Shown here one piece after another: positions 1 to 8,664 of a DNA stretch of 64,000 nt. The DNA is taken from the NCBI RefSeq assembly GCF_017592555.1, contig NZ_JAGFNS010000010.1, positions 17,545-81,544 on the forward strand. The letters run 5' to 3'. Within the stretch, counting starts at the first letter, position 1. Each line of letters opens with the position of its first letter. Both the position numbers and the translations under genes were made by a program. The notes under the pieces were generated by a model that did no database searches, was not told where the DNA came from, and saw only the letters and a program-made list of their open reading frames with translations. This DNA is from Actinoplanes flavus. GTDB taxonomy: Bacteria > Actinomycetota > Actinomycetes > Mycobacteriales > Micromonosporaceae.

Positions 1-92
1 CCGCCCGCCCCCCACGGGCCCCCGCGCCCGGTCCCCGCGGGCCCGGGCCCCCCGGGGGGGGGGGGGGGGCCCCCGGGCCCCCCCCACCCCGG
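1..92. other. extreme low-complexity G/C tract
   Basis: This stretch is almost pure G and C and includes an uninterrupted run of 16 G at 54-69, flanked by C runs and CCCGGG blocks. It sits just downstream of the stop codon of the PPK2 gene on the minus strand, so a very GC-rich terminator is possible, but there is no T tract. The homopolymers are also typical of a poorly resolved sequence or contig edge. No coding sequence is visible. Confidence 0.6.
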
Positions 93-941
93 TCAGCGCA
101 CGTCGCCGTACGGCGTGGGGATGAACCGCAGCGGCAGGTCGGGAGCGAGATAGCCGTTCTCGGCCCGCCGTTTCGGCAGTTTGATGTCGCGCGGCTTGAG
201 CGGCTCGTACGGCACCTGGCTCAGCAGATGCGTGATGATGTTGAGCCGGGCCCGCTTCTTGTCGTCGGTGTACGCGATGAACCAGGGCGCCCAGGAGGTG
301 TCGGTGGCGGCCAGCATGGCGTCACGGGCCCGCGAGTACTCGTTCCAGCGGCTGTACGACTTCAAATCCATGTCGGAGAGCTTCCAGATCTTCCGCGGGT
401 CGTGGATGCGGCTCTCCAGCCGGCGGGTCTGCTCGTCCGGGCTGACCTCCAGCCAGTACTTGAGCAGCAGGATCCCGGAGTCGGTCATGGCCTTCTCCCA
501 GGTCGGCACGATCTCCAGGAACCGCTCGGACTCCTCCGCCGTGCAGAAGCCCATCACCCGCTCGACGCCGGCCCGGTTGTACCACGACCGATCGAAGATC
601 ACGACCTCGCCGCCGGCCGGGAGCCGGGCGATGTAGCGTTGCGCGTACATCTGGCTCTTCTCCCGCTCGGTGGGAGTGGGCAGGGCGACCACCCGGAACA
701 CCCGGGGGCTGACCCGCTCGGTGATGCGTTTGATGGTGCCGCCCTTGCCGGCCGTGTCGCGGCCCTCGAACACCACACAGACCTTGGTGCCGGTCGCCTT
801 GACCCACTCCTGCATGGCGACCAGCTCACCGTGCAACCGCCGCATCTCCCGTTCGTACTCGATCCGCTTCATCCGTTCCACCGGAGCGACCTGAACCGTG
901 TCCTTGGGGTGATGTTTGTTCTTCTTTTCCTTCTTGCTCAT
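93..941 (-). CDS. ppk2: polyphosphate kinase 2 (PPK2) family protein
   Basis: This 282-residue protein is predicted to transfer phosphate between polyphosphate and nucleoside di- or monophosphates in the cytoplasm. It has the PPK2 Walker A segment FEGRDTAGKGGT at about residues 58-69, the lid/Walker B segment VIFDRSWYNRAGVE at about 113-126, and the downstream KYWLEVSPDEQTRR region, all in the usual PPK2 order and length. The N terminus is a short lysine-rich tail. The ATG is preceded by GGGAG eight bases upstream, which supports this start. The gene stands alone on the minus strand. The subtype (class I, II or III, and so ADP, GDP or AMP preference) cannot be fixed from the sequence by eye. 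Confidence 0.93.
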   Translation of the reverse strand: MSKKEKKNKHHPKDTVQVAPVERMKRIEYEREMRRLHGELVAMQEWVKATGTKVCVVFEGRDTAGKGGTIKRITERVSPRVFRVVALPTPTEREKSQMYAQRYIARLPAGGEVVIFDRSWYNRAGVERVMGFCTAEESERFLEIVPTWEKAMTDSGILLLKYWLEVSPDEQTRRLESRIHDPRKIWKLSDMDLKSYSRWNEYSRARDAMLAATDTSWAPWFIAYTDDKKRARLNIITHLLSQVPYEPLKPRDIKLPKRRAENGYLAPDLPLRFIPTPYGDVR

Positions 942-1028
942 GGTTACGTCTCCCGGATGCCGGCCTCGCGTGGTGTAATCGGCAGCCTGGCGCGATCGCG
1001 GCCCCGGCGCGTCATCCGCGCGGGATGA

Positions 1029-1044
1029 GCCGATGAGAATCGGC
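1029..1044 (-). terminator. small hairpin between two minus-strand genes
   Basis: GCCGAT and ATCGGC are perfect 6-bp arms around a GAGA loop. The hairpin lies 34 bases past the stop codon of the large minus-strand gene ending at 1078. There is no U tract, so terminator function is only an inference. Confidence 0.3.
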
Positions 1045-1077
1045 CCCTCCGGCGACCGCCGACCCCGGTAGCGTGGG

Positions 1078-3762
1078 TCAGCCCGCCAGCACCGTGCGCA
1101 ACCGGCGCGCCTCCTTGAGCAGCCGGCTCCCGCCCGCCCGGCCGGCCACCTCGGCCAGCCCCGGGATGTCGTCGTGGGCGCCCACCTCGCCCGCGACCTG
1201 CGTGGCCAGCTCCAGAAGGTCCGGCAGGCCGCGCGGCCCGGCCGTCAGCAGCCCGGGCAGGGCCGCGGTCAGCAGCTCCCACAGCGCCCGGGACGCGCCG
1301 CCGCGATGGACTTCGGTCAGGGCCGCGACCACCCGGGTCAGCTTCACCGCACCGTCGGCGCACAGGTCGGCGACCTCGGCGCCGACGCCCGCGCCGATCG
1401 GTTCGTCACCGGCCGCCAGGATCAGGAACGCGTCGACGGCGGCCAGCCGGTCCGGCTCGTGGCGGGCGCCCAGACCGTAGGCCACGGCCAGGGTCAGGGC
1501 CGGCCCCACCGGCCCGGAGCACTCGGCCAGCTGCGGCAGCACCGGCCCGTCACCCTTGGCGTCCATGTCGGCGTGCGCCGCGATCACCGGCAGCACCCAG
1601 GCGGCGAGCACCTCCCGATGCTGCGGCAGCGCCGCCGCCATGATGTCCGGGGGCGCCGAGAAGTCGCGGGGATAGTACGACGGCACGTCGCTGCGGGTCA
1701 GGTTGACGAGCAGGCCGCCCAGCAGATGCTCGACCGGCCGCGACTCGTCGAGCCGGGCGACCACCCGCCGCGTGAGCGGGGGCGTCCCACCGTACGCATA
1801 CCGCCCGTCCTTCCCGGTCTGCGGCCACCGGGTGCTGACCGGATCGGGCAGCCCACCCTCCTTGAGCCAGACCGCGAACCGGCGGCCCGCCGCCGACGTC
1901 AGCTCCGTGGCCGCGGTCATCACCTCGGGGCCGGCCTCCCGCGGCACCCGCAGCAGCGCCTGCTCGAAGTCGATCGGCCACGGCTCCCGCCCGGCCGCCT
2001 CCGCCCGGACCAGCCGCTCCAACAGGACCGCCGCGTCGAGGACCCCGGTCACCCGGGTGGGCGTGGCCATCAGCTCCCCGGCCGGCTCGGCGGACACCCG
2101 CTCGGCCAGCTCCCGGACGCGCAGCTCGAGGAGGCTGCCGGGCCCGCCCCGCAGCGACTGCCGGGGGCCGGAACCGAACACCCAGGCATTGCGCACGTTG
2201 TCCGACGACGCCGAGCTCCTGGGCTGGCCGAGCAGCACCCGGATCACGTCGCCGAGGAGCGCGTTGCGCAGGAACTCGCCGCTCCAGCCGTGGTCGGTCA
2301 GCTCCGCCCAGTGCCGGTCGTAGATGGGCCGCAGGGACTCGGCGACCGGCACCCCGGACGCGGGCAGCGCCACCAGCGCGGCCAGCACCCGCTCCCACCC
2401 GACGGCGGTCCCCCCGTGCAGCAGGGCGACGATCTCGGTGGCCAGCTCGGCGCCGCTCGTGATGGGCGGCGGCATCGCGGCGGCCGGCGCCGGCGGGGCG
2501 AGCTCCACCACGCCGGGCGCGGCGGTCTCCGGAGCGGCCACCCCGAACAGCCCGGCGGCCCGCACCGGCAGGTCGCCGCCGAGGGCGCCGGCGGCATCGG
2601 CGATCCGGGCCACGGTGCCGGCGTCGAGCCGGGCCACCTGACGGGCGACCAGGTTGAGCGCCCGCTCCTGCACGTCGAGCGTGGGATGACCGAACGCCAC
2701 GGCGACGGTCTCCATCAGCTCACCGGCTCGCCCGGGGGCCCGGCGGACCACCCTCTCCAACCAGGAGAGCTGCGCCTTGACCAGGCCCTTCTCCGTCCGG
2801 AGCAGGGTTGCGGCGCTCGCCTCGATCAGGGTCTCCAGCTCCAGGCGGCCGGCGTCGTCGAGCGCGCGCAGGGCCCGCTGGGCGAGACCGGCGATCGCGG
2901 ACGGCGCCCCGGCCAGGAGCCGGGCGTAGTCGTGGGTGAACCCGGCCAGCTCGTCGACGGTCGGCGCGAGAGCGTCGTGCAGCATCGCGAACGGCCGCAG
3001 CAGGGCCGGGCGGTCGCCGCGGGCCAGCCGGTCGACGGTGGCGGCGAGGACGGTCGCCCGGTCCAGGCGCCCGTCGGCCACCAGCGTGGCGAGGGCGGCG
3101 GGGGAGCGGGGCGTGGTGCTCCACTGCCCGCCGTCCCAGTGGCCGCCGGTCAGCGCGTTGCCCAGGCCGTCGATCTCGAACACGGCCGGCAGCAGGTGGT
3201 CCAGGAAGGGGCTCTCGCGGAACGCGTCGGCCAGCGGCCGGCACCGGCCGGTCCGGTCGTGCACGTCGTCGAGCCAGCCGCGGACGAACCCCTCGGTGCG
3301 CGGGGCCAGCTCCGGCGTCGCGGCGAGCATGGGGGCGACGAAATGCCAGTCGCGGCTCCAGACCTCCTTGGCCGGCAGCCTCTCGGCGAGCCGCACCCCG
3401 AGGTCGGCCATCCACGGGATGTCGCGGGCCTCCACGATGCTCCGGAACCGGTCGGCCGGGATGCTGCCCCAGCCGTCGCGCATGTCGCGCCGGGCGAGCA
3501 GGGCGGCGGCCCGCGCGGCGGACGGCATGCTGCCGATCACGGCCAGCGCGTAACCCGCGGCCGGATCGTTGCCCTGCTGCCCCCACCACGCCTCGCCGCG
3601 GGTCTTCCGGATGCCCGCCTCGACCTCGGCGGCGAACGCGGCCCGCTCCGGCTCGCTCAGCGCGATGACGCGGCGGGTGATCGTCGCGTGATCCGCCCGC
3701 CTCGCCAGCGTGTCGAGAGCCTCCCAGGTGAGGCGGTCGGTGGGGGTGATGTCCTGAGGCAT
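1078..3762 (-). CDS. large helical-repeat protein, DUF6493-like (paralogue 2)
   Basis: This 894-residue cytoplasmic protein has no signal peptide or membrane segment. It is rich in alternating Ala/Leu helices, suggesting a HEAT-like solenoid. I recognise it as resembling the actinobacterial DUF6493 family, which has no established function. It is a diverged tandem copy of the gene immediately upstream: both share a block of the form RTEKGLVKAQLSWL (about residue 320) or RKEKKLVRAQLDWL, followed by an A-G-x-P-A/T-L/V-D-(V/L) segment. The ATG lies 9 bp after the stop of the upstream paralogue, so the two are surely co-transcribed. No catalytic motif is visible. Confidence 0.8.
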   Translation of the reverse strand: MPQDITPTDRLTWEALDTLARRADHATITRRVIALSEPERAAFAAEVEAGIRKTRGEAWWGQQGNDPAAGYALAVIGSMPSAARAAALLARRDMRDGWGSIPADRFRSIVEARDIPWMADLGVRLAERLPAKEVWSRDWHFVAPMLAATPELAPRTEGFVRGWLDDVHDRTGRCRPLADAFRESPFLDHLLPAVFEIDGLGNALTGGHWDGGQWSTTPRSPAALATLVADGRLDRATVLAATVDRLARGDRPALLRPFAMLHDALAPTVDELAGFTHDYARLLAGAPSAIAGLAQRALRALDDAGRLELETLIEASAATLLRTEKGLVKAQLSWLERVVRRAPGRAGELMETVAVAFGHPTLDVQERALNLVARQVARLDAGTVARIADAAGALGGDLPVRAAGLFGVAAPETAAPGVVELAPPAPAAAMPPPITSGAELATEIVALLHGGTAVGWERVLAALVALPASGVPVAESLRPIYDRHWAELTDHGWSGEFLRNALLGDVIRVLLGQPRSSASSDNVRNAWVFGSGPRQSLRGGPGSLLELRVRELAERVSAEPAGELMATPTRVTGVLDAAVLLERLVRAEAAGREPWPIDFEQALLRVPREAGPEVMTAATELTSAAGRRFAVWLKEGGLPDPVSTRWPQTGKDGRYAYGGTPPLTRRVVARLDESRPVEHLLGGLLVNLTRSDVPSYYPRDFSAPPDIMAAALPQHREVLAAWVLPVIAAHADMDAKGDGPVLPQLAECSGPVGPALTLAVAYGLGARHEPDRLAAVDAFLILAAGDEPIGAGVGAEVADLCADGAVKLTRVVAALTEVHRGGASRALWELLTAALPGLLTAGPRGLPDLLELATQVAGEVGAHDDIPGLAEVAGRAGGSRLLKEARRLRTVLAG

Positions 3763-3771
3763 GAGCAGACC

Positions 3772-6390
3772 TTAGATCCCGGGTACGACAGTTCTCGTGG
3801 CGGAGGCGAGCGTCCGTGCGAGCCGGGTCGCCTCGGTGACCAGCCGGGTCCGGCCGCCGCGCGCCGCCACCGCCGTCACCTCGGGGATCTCCCCGCCCGC
3901 GTGGACGGTCGCCGCGACGGACTCGGCCGTCAGCAGCAGATCGGGGGCGCCCGCCCCCGGGGTGGCCGCGGCGAGCACGGCCGGCACCAGCTCGCGCAGG
4001 ACGGCCCAGACGCCGGGCGCGGCACCGGCCCGCGCGGCCTCGGCGAGAGCGTCGGCGACCCGCTTCAGGACGACGAGCTCGGACCGGTGCAGGGCGGCGA
4101 GCTCGCGCCCGACCAGCTGTCCGTCGAGGACGCCCCGGGCGGCCAGGTCGAGGAACGCGTCCACGGCGGCCACCCGGCCCTCGGGGCGGGCGGCGGTCAG
4201 ACCGTACGCCAGGCAGAGCGCCATGGCCGGCCCGAACGGCCCGTCGCACGCCGCCAGGGCGGGCAGGACGCCGGTGTGGCCGGTGACGCCCCGGCTCTCC
4301 GCCGACTCGACGAGCCGTGGCTGCACATGGGCCGCGGCCAGCTCCCGATGGCTCGGGAAGACGAGCGGCCACCCGTCCAGCGGGCGGCCGTCGTGGTAGG
4401 CGTACGCCCGGCCGCCCGCCTGCTCGCGTGGCTGACCGAGCAGGCCCTCCGGGACGGTCAGCGTGTGCTCGACCGGCGCGAACGCCACGGTCCGCCGGGC
4501 CGGATGGCGGGCACAGTCGCAGTAGTAGCCGCCGGTGTGCGGGCACCTGCGCTTGCCGACGGCGACCGTGACCACCTCCGGGTCGGGCAGCCCACCGCCG
4601 GCCAGGAATCCGGCGAGGGCGCGCCCGGCCGTCGAGGTGAGCCGGTCCGCCGCCGCCCGCACCTCCGGGTCGATCTCGCGCGGCAACCGCAGCAGCGCCT
4701 GGGACAGGTCCGCCGCCCCCGGCTCCCAGCCCTCGGCGAGCAGCCGCACCACCCGGGCCGGGTCGACGTGACCGTCCACCGTGGCCGGGGTGGCGAGCAG
4801 CGCGGGTGGCGGCGCGCCGCCACACATCTGCCGGGTCAGCTCGGTGAGCCGCTCGATCAGCATCCAGACCGGCGCCGCGGCCCGCCGGTCCCACTCCGAC
4901 GGGGTCCACGTGAACCACCGGCTGGTGGCGACGGCCCGCAGCAGGTTGATCAGCGGGCGGTCGCCGTAGCTCGGCAGCAGTGGCGCCAGCGCGGCGGCGA
5001 GGGCCGGCCGGTCGCTCGCGGTGAATCGCACCAGAGCGTCCAGGACCAGCTCCAGCCGGACCGGGTCGTGATCCGCCTCGCGCAGCATGTGCCGCACCTC
5101 GGCGGCCAGCTCCGGAATCGACGGGATCGGCGGCGGCACCGGCGCGGCCGCGGTCACCGGTGGCAGCGCGACCGGAACGAACTCGGCGGGGTCGCCGGCG
5201 CCGAGCAGCTCCCCGGCCTGCCGGCGCAGGTCGCCCTGGAAACCGGCGACCGCGGCGGCCAGGGACGCCCGCTCGGCGGCCCCGAAGACCGGCAGGTGCT
5301 CGGCGGCCGCGCGCAGCACCTGCTCGGCCAGGTCGACGGCCGGGTTGCCGAGCCCGGTGAGCAGCGCCTCGAACAGCAGCGGATCGGCTTTGCGGGCCAG
5401 CGCCGCGGCGAGCCAGTCGAGCTGGGCGCGGACCAGCTTCTTCTCCTTGCGCAGCAGGACCGTGAACGCCGCCTCGGCCACCGTGTCGAACTCGGCGAGC
5501 CCGGCGTCGTCGGCCCGGCGCAGGCCGCGCAGCGCCAGATCGGCGACCGTGGACTCCGGGCTGGACAGCATGGCCAGGCACTCCGCCCGGCGGGCCGCGA
5601 ACTCCCCGGCGGTCGGGTCGAGCAGCCGGAACAGCACCACCACCCGGCGGATCGAGCCCGGCCGGTCACCGGCGACCAGCCGTTGCACGCAACCGTCCAG
5701 CAGGGACTGCCGGTCGATGACGCCGTCGGCGGCGAGCCGGGCCAGCGCCCTGGTCCACTCCTCGTCGAGCTCCTGGCCGAGCCGGGCGATGCGGAAGATG
5801 TGCGGCAGCATCTCGGTGGTGTGCGGGTCGGCGCGCAGCAGGTCGGCCAGATCCTTGGCATACCGCTCGGCGCCGACCTGGCCCATCCAGCCGCGGACCA
5901 CCGCCTCGGTGCCCGGCGGAGACAGCTCGGCCTCGGCGAGCAGCCGGCTGATCATGCCCCACTGGAGGCCGACCTGAAGCGGCCGCAACTTCTCGGCCAG
6001 CGGCCGGGCGATCGCGGCCAGCGACGGGCGGCCGGGCGCGCGCAACACCCGCACCAGCGCGTCGAGCGCGGCCGGGGTGGGCGCCGGACCGAACCGGCCG
6101 GACCGCAGGAACGACACGATGTCGGCGGCCCGGGGCAGGCAGCCGGCGCCGGCGACCCGCAGCGCCGCCTCCCGGGCGGCCCGCCGGGCGAAGCTCCGCT
6201 CGACCAGCGCCGCCCGGTCCCGCCATCGCTCGAACCCGCTGCCGACCTCCTCCACCCAGGGCAGCTCGATGCCCTTGACCGGGGCGGCCAGAGCCCGCCG
6301 GGCCGGCTCGTCCACACTCAGCAGCACGGTCGCGACCCGGTCGAACTCACCGGCCCGGATCAACGACTCCACCTGCCCGAAACTCACCAT
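3772..6390 (-). CDS. large helical-repeat protein, DUF6493-like (paralogue 1)
   Basis: This 872-residue protein starts MVSFGQVESLIRAGEFDR. An in-frame extension to 6522 exists, but its composition is junk-like and runs into the divergent gene, so the ATG at 6390 is preferred; TAGGTT lies 7 nt before it, consistent with a leaderless start. The product is predicted cytoplasmic and solenoid-like, and resembles DUF6493 proteins. It differs from its tandem copy by a Cys/His-containing insertion (RRCPHTGGYYCDCARH, about residues 650-665) that could bind a metal; the second copy lacks this cluster. It is first in a two-gene operon. Function unknown. Confidence 0.8.
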   Translation of the reverse strand: MVSFGQVESLIRAGEFDRVATVLLSVDEPARRALAAPVKGIELPWVEEVGSGFERWRDRAALVERSFARRAAREAALRVAGAGCLPRAADIVSFLRSGRFGPAPTPAALDALVRVLRAPGRPSLAAIARPLAEKLRPLQVGLQWGMISRLLAEAELSPPGTEAVVRGWMGQVGAERYAKDLADLLRADPHTTEMLPHIFRIARLGQELDEEWTRALARLAADGVIDRQSLLDGCVQRLVAGDRPGSIRRVVVLFRLLDPTAGEFAARRAECLAMLSSPESTVADLALRGLRRADDAGLAEFDTVAEAAFTVLLRKEKKLVRAQLDWLAAALARKADPLLFEALLTGLGNPAVDLAEQVLRAAAEHLPVFGAAERASLAAAVAGFQGDLRRQAGELLGAGDPAEFVPVALPPVTAAAPVPPPIPSIPELAAEVRHMLREADHDPVRLELVLDALVRFTASDRPALAAALAPLLPSYGDRPLINLLRAVATSRWFTWTPSEWDRRAAAPVWMLIERLTELTRQMCGGAPPPALLATPATVDGHVDPARVVRLLAEGWEPGAADLSQALLRLPREIDPEVRAAADRLTSTAGRALAGFLAGGGLPDPEVVTVAVGKRRCPHTGGYYCDCARHPARRTVAFAPVEHTLTVPEGLLGQPREQAGGRAYAYHDGRPLDGWPLVFPSHRELAAAHVQPRLVESAESRGVTGHTGVLPALAACDGPFGPAMALCLAYGLTAARPEGRVAAVDAFLDLAARGVLDGQLVGRELAALHRSELVVLKRVADALAEAARAGAAPGVWAVLRELVPAVLAAATPGAGAPDLLLTAESVAATVHAGGEIPEVTAVAARGGRTRLVTEATRLARTLASATRTVVPGI

Positions 6391-6454
6391 GCCGCAGAAC
6401 CTAGCGGCACCCTCCGACAAAAACCGTCCCGCGATCCATAGGGTGGAGCCGGTG

Positions 6455-7327
6455 ATGCGGAGCGACTGCCACCAGCACCTGTGGCCCCCGGCGTTCGTCG
6501 ACGCGCTGCGCCGGCGCGACACCTTCCCCTACCTGCGCGAGTGGACGCTGTACCTGGCGGGCGAGGACCCGTACGAGGTGGATCCGGCCGCCCACGACGT
6601 GGGCCGCCGCCGGGACCGGGAGATCGCCGAGGGCACCGGCCGGGTATTGGTCTCCCTGTCCAGCCCGCTCGGCATCGAACACGGGCCCGGCCACGACCTG
6701 ATCGACGTCTGGCACGAGAGCGCCCTGGAACTGCCCGATCCGTTCCACGTGTGGGCCGCCGCCGGGGTCACCGAACCGGACCCGTCCGGGCTGGCCCGTC
6801 TGCTGCGTGTGGACCGGGTCGCCGGGCTGCAACTGCCGGCCACCGCCCTGGGCGACCCGGACGCCATCGCGCACGTGTCGCCGCTGCTCAGCGAGCTGGA
6901 ACGGGCCGGCAAGCCGCTGCTCGTCCACCCCGGTCCGGCGCCGGCCGGCGAGTCCGGCATGCCCGGCTGGTGGCCCGCCCTGGTGCCCTACGTCGCCCAG
7001 ATGCACCGCTCCTGGATGGCCTGGCATCTCGGCGGCCGGGAGCGTCATCCCCGCCTGCGGATCGGTTTCGTCGCGCTGGCCGGGCTCGCCCCGCTGCATC
7101 ACGAGCGTCTCACCGCCCGCGGTGGCGCCTTCACCGTCGACCCGTTCGTCTTCTACGAGACGTCCTCCTACCGGGCCGGCGCGATCACCGCCCTGAGCCG
7201 GGTGGTCGGCGAGAGCGCCATCGTGCACGGCTCCGACCGGCCCTACGCGCAACCCCTCGACCCGGCCGTCTTCCCCAGCGCTCTGTTCACCACGAACGCC
7301 CGGCGGTTCCTCACCGGACAACCCTGA
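6455..7327 (+). CDS. amidohydrolase family protein (TIM-barrel, metal-dependent)
   Basis: This 290-residue protein begins DCHQHLWPPAF, the amidohydrolase_2 metal-binding HxH motif right at the N terminus. A second conserved His follows at LLVHPGP (about residue 155), with a late HGSDRPY (about 260) supplying the Asp expected near the C terminus of this fold. Length fits the family. The ATG at 6455 has GGTGGAG just upstream; an in-frame GTG lies directly before it, with TAGGGT seven bases further up. The gene is divergent from the DUF6493-like pair. Substrate unknown; hydrolysis or decarboxylation of a small aromatic or lactone is typical of relatives. Confidence 0.8.
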   Translation: MRSDCHQHLWPPAFVDALRRRDTFPYLREWTLYLAGEDPYEVDPAAHDVGRRRDREIAEGTGRVLVSLSSPLGIEHGPGHDLIDVWHESALELPDPFHVWAAAGVTEPDPSGLARLLRVDRVAGLQLPATALGDPDAIAHVSPLLSELERAGKPLLVHPGPAPAGESGMPGWWPALVPYVAQMHRSWMAWHLGGRERHPRLRIGFVALAGLAPLHHERLTARGGAFTVDPFVFYETSSYRAGAITALSRVVGESAIVHGSDRPYAQPLDPAVFPSALFTTNARRFLTGQP

Positions 7328-7418
7328 TCCGGTACGGGCTACGCGAACCCGCCGTGGCAGACCCGCGCGGCGCTGCCCGGTCCGGGCCGTGCCGCGCCCG
7401 CCGGGCGTGAGTGGTGGG

Positions 7419-8555
7419 TCAATCCTCGAAGACCTCCATGAACCCGATCCCGGCCTCGGCGTCGACGTCGAGGCCGGGCCGGTCGTCCAGGTCCCCGGAG
7501 CGGACCGTGTCCCCGGCGCCGACCCCGCCGGAACCGCGCCCGTACAGGGTGATGTCCCCGGCGCCCGCGCCGACCGCCACCCGCACCGGCACCCGCTGCG
7601 CCGTCTGGATCCGCCAGGTGTGCACCCCGCCGGCCATCCGCACCGGCAGCGTCCCGGACAGCCGCCCCACCTCGATGTCGATGGTCTGCGCACCGCCCCG
7701 CAGGTCGATCCGCCCGACCGTGCCGGTGTCCATGTCGAACGACGCCGTGTGAACCCCCGCGCCCATCCGCAGATCCCACACGATCCGGTCGCTGAGCCGG
7801 ACGTCCACCCGCCCCGACCCGCCGGACCCGTCCGATGTGGCCTCCACCCGCAGCACCCCGTCCTCGAACGACGTGTCGAGGTCGAGCCCGGAGCCGGCCG
7901 GCGTCGTCACCCGGAAGTCCCGGCCGTCGAGCGACACGGTCCGCACGGACAGTTCGGTGACCCCGCTGGACAGCTCGAACCGCGCCTCCCGCACCCGGTC
8001 GGGCGGCTCCGGCGCGGCCGGCGCCGTGGTGGCGGGTTTCGTCGGCGCCGGTGACGGCGCCGCCGGGGCGCTGGTGGCGGCGCTCGGGGTGGCCGGTTCC
8101 GGCGGGGCGACACTGACCGGATCGGTGGGAGCCGCCGCGGCCGGGACGGTCCGCCGCTGGTCCTCGCCGGTCAGCGTCCGGGCCACCAGCACGGTGCCGC
8201 CGGCGGACATCAGCGCCAGCAGCCCCATCAGGATCACCGGCCGGCGCCCGGCCCACCGCCGTCCGCGATCGCCGGGGGCGGGCGGCCCGCTGGGCAGGCG
8301 TGGCGGCGGCGGTGTGCCGGCCGGCCGTGGATGCCCGGCCCGGCCGGCCCGCGGGTCGGCGCGGCGCATCGCGTCCGGCCAGTAGTCGGAGATGTCCGGC
8401 AGGCGGACGCCGCTCAGGTCCGGTTCGGCCGGCTCGTCGGCGACGGGTTCCGCGTGACCGGCCACGTATCCGGCGATCCGCAACGCCGGCGGACGGCCGC
8501 GCCCGCCGATGGTCCCGTCACCAGAGCCTCTCCGCTCCACCACGCGTCTCCCCAC
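7419..8555 (-). CDS. membrane-anchored protein with extracellular adhesin-like beta domain
   Basis: This 378-residue protein has a Pro/Gly-rich cytoplasmic N terminus, one transmembrane segment (VILMGLLALMSAGGTVLVA, about residues 106-124), a long Ala/Pro/Thr linker (about 130-190), and a C-terminal region of short repetitive beta strands with GxGxVxxxxxxTGTV-type patterns. This resembles LiaG/DUF4097-like putative adhesin domains. No enzyme motif is present. The GTG at 8555 is the longest start; another GTG at 8540 has GGGGAGA six bases upstream and may be the true start. It stands alone, convergent with the amidohydrolase gene. Confidence 0.6.
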   Translation of the reverse strand: MGRRVVERRGSGDGTIGGRGRPPALRIAGYVAGHAEPVADEPAEPDLSGVRLPDISDYWPDAMRRADPRAGRAGHPRPAGTPPPPRLPSGPPAPGDRGRRWAGRRPVILMGLLALMSAGGTVLVARTLTGEDQRRTVPAAAAPTDPVSVAPPEPATPSAATSAPAAPSPAPTKPATTAPAAPEPPDRVREARFELSSGVTELSVRTVSLDGRDFRVTTPAGSGLDLDTSFEDGVLRVEATSDGSGGSGRVDVRLSDRIVWDLRMGAGVHTASFDMDTGTVGRIDLRGGAQTIDIEVGRLSGTLPVRMAGGVHTWRIQTAQRVPVRVAVGAGAGDITLYGRGSGGVGAGDTVRSGDLDDRPGLDVDAEAGIGFMEVFED

Positions 8556-8561
8556 GCCTGT

Positions 8562-8617
8562 CGGGGTCTGCCCGGCCGGTCACGCGGGGCAACGGCGTGA
8601 TCGACGGACAGACCCCG
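8562..8617 (-). terminator. long hairpin between two minus-strand genes
   Basis: CGGGGTCTG and CAGACCCCG form a perfect 9-bp outer stem. An inner GGTCACGC/GCGTGATC pairing (one G.U) extends it. It lies 48 bases past the stop of the gene ending at 8665 and just before the next minus-strand start, a plausible position for a terminator. It has no clear U tract. Confidence 0.45.
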
Positions 8618-8664
8618 GATGATTCTCTGTGGAGGTTACGGCTACCGAACGTGCCCGGTTCAAT

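Noticed and set aside
983..1010. tRNA D-arm-like string (GGTGTAATCGGCAGCCTGGC) before the PPK2 gene
   Set aside because: No T arm, acceptor or anticodon stem could be found around it, so the resemblance is likely chance.
1174..6441. Very long plus-strand open frame (1755 codons)
   Set aside because: It is antisense to the two DUF6493-like genes, Arg/Gly/Gln-rich with no domain, and is a product of GC-rich codon bias.
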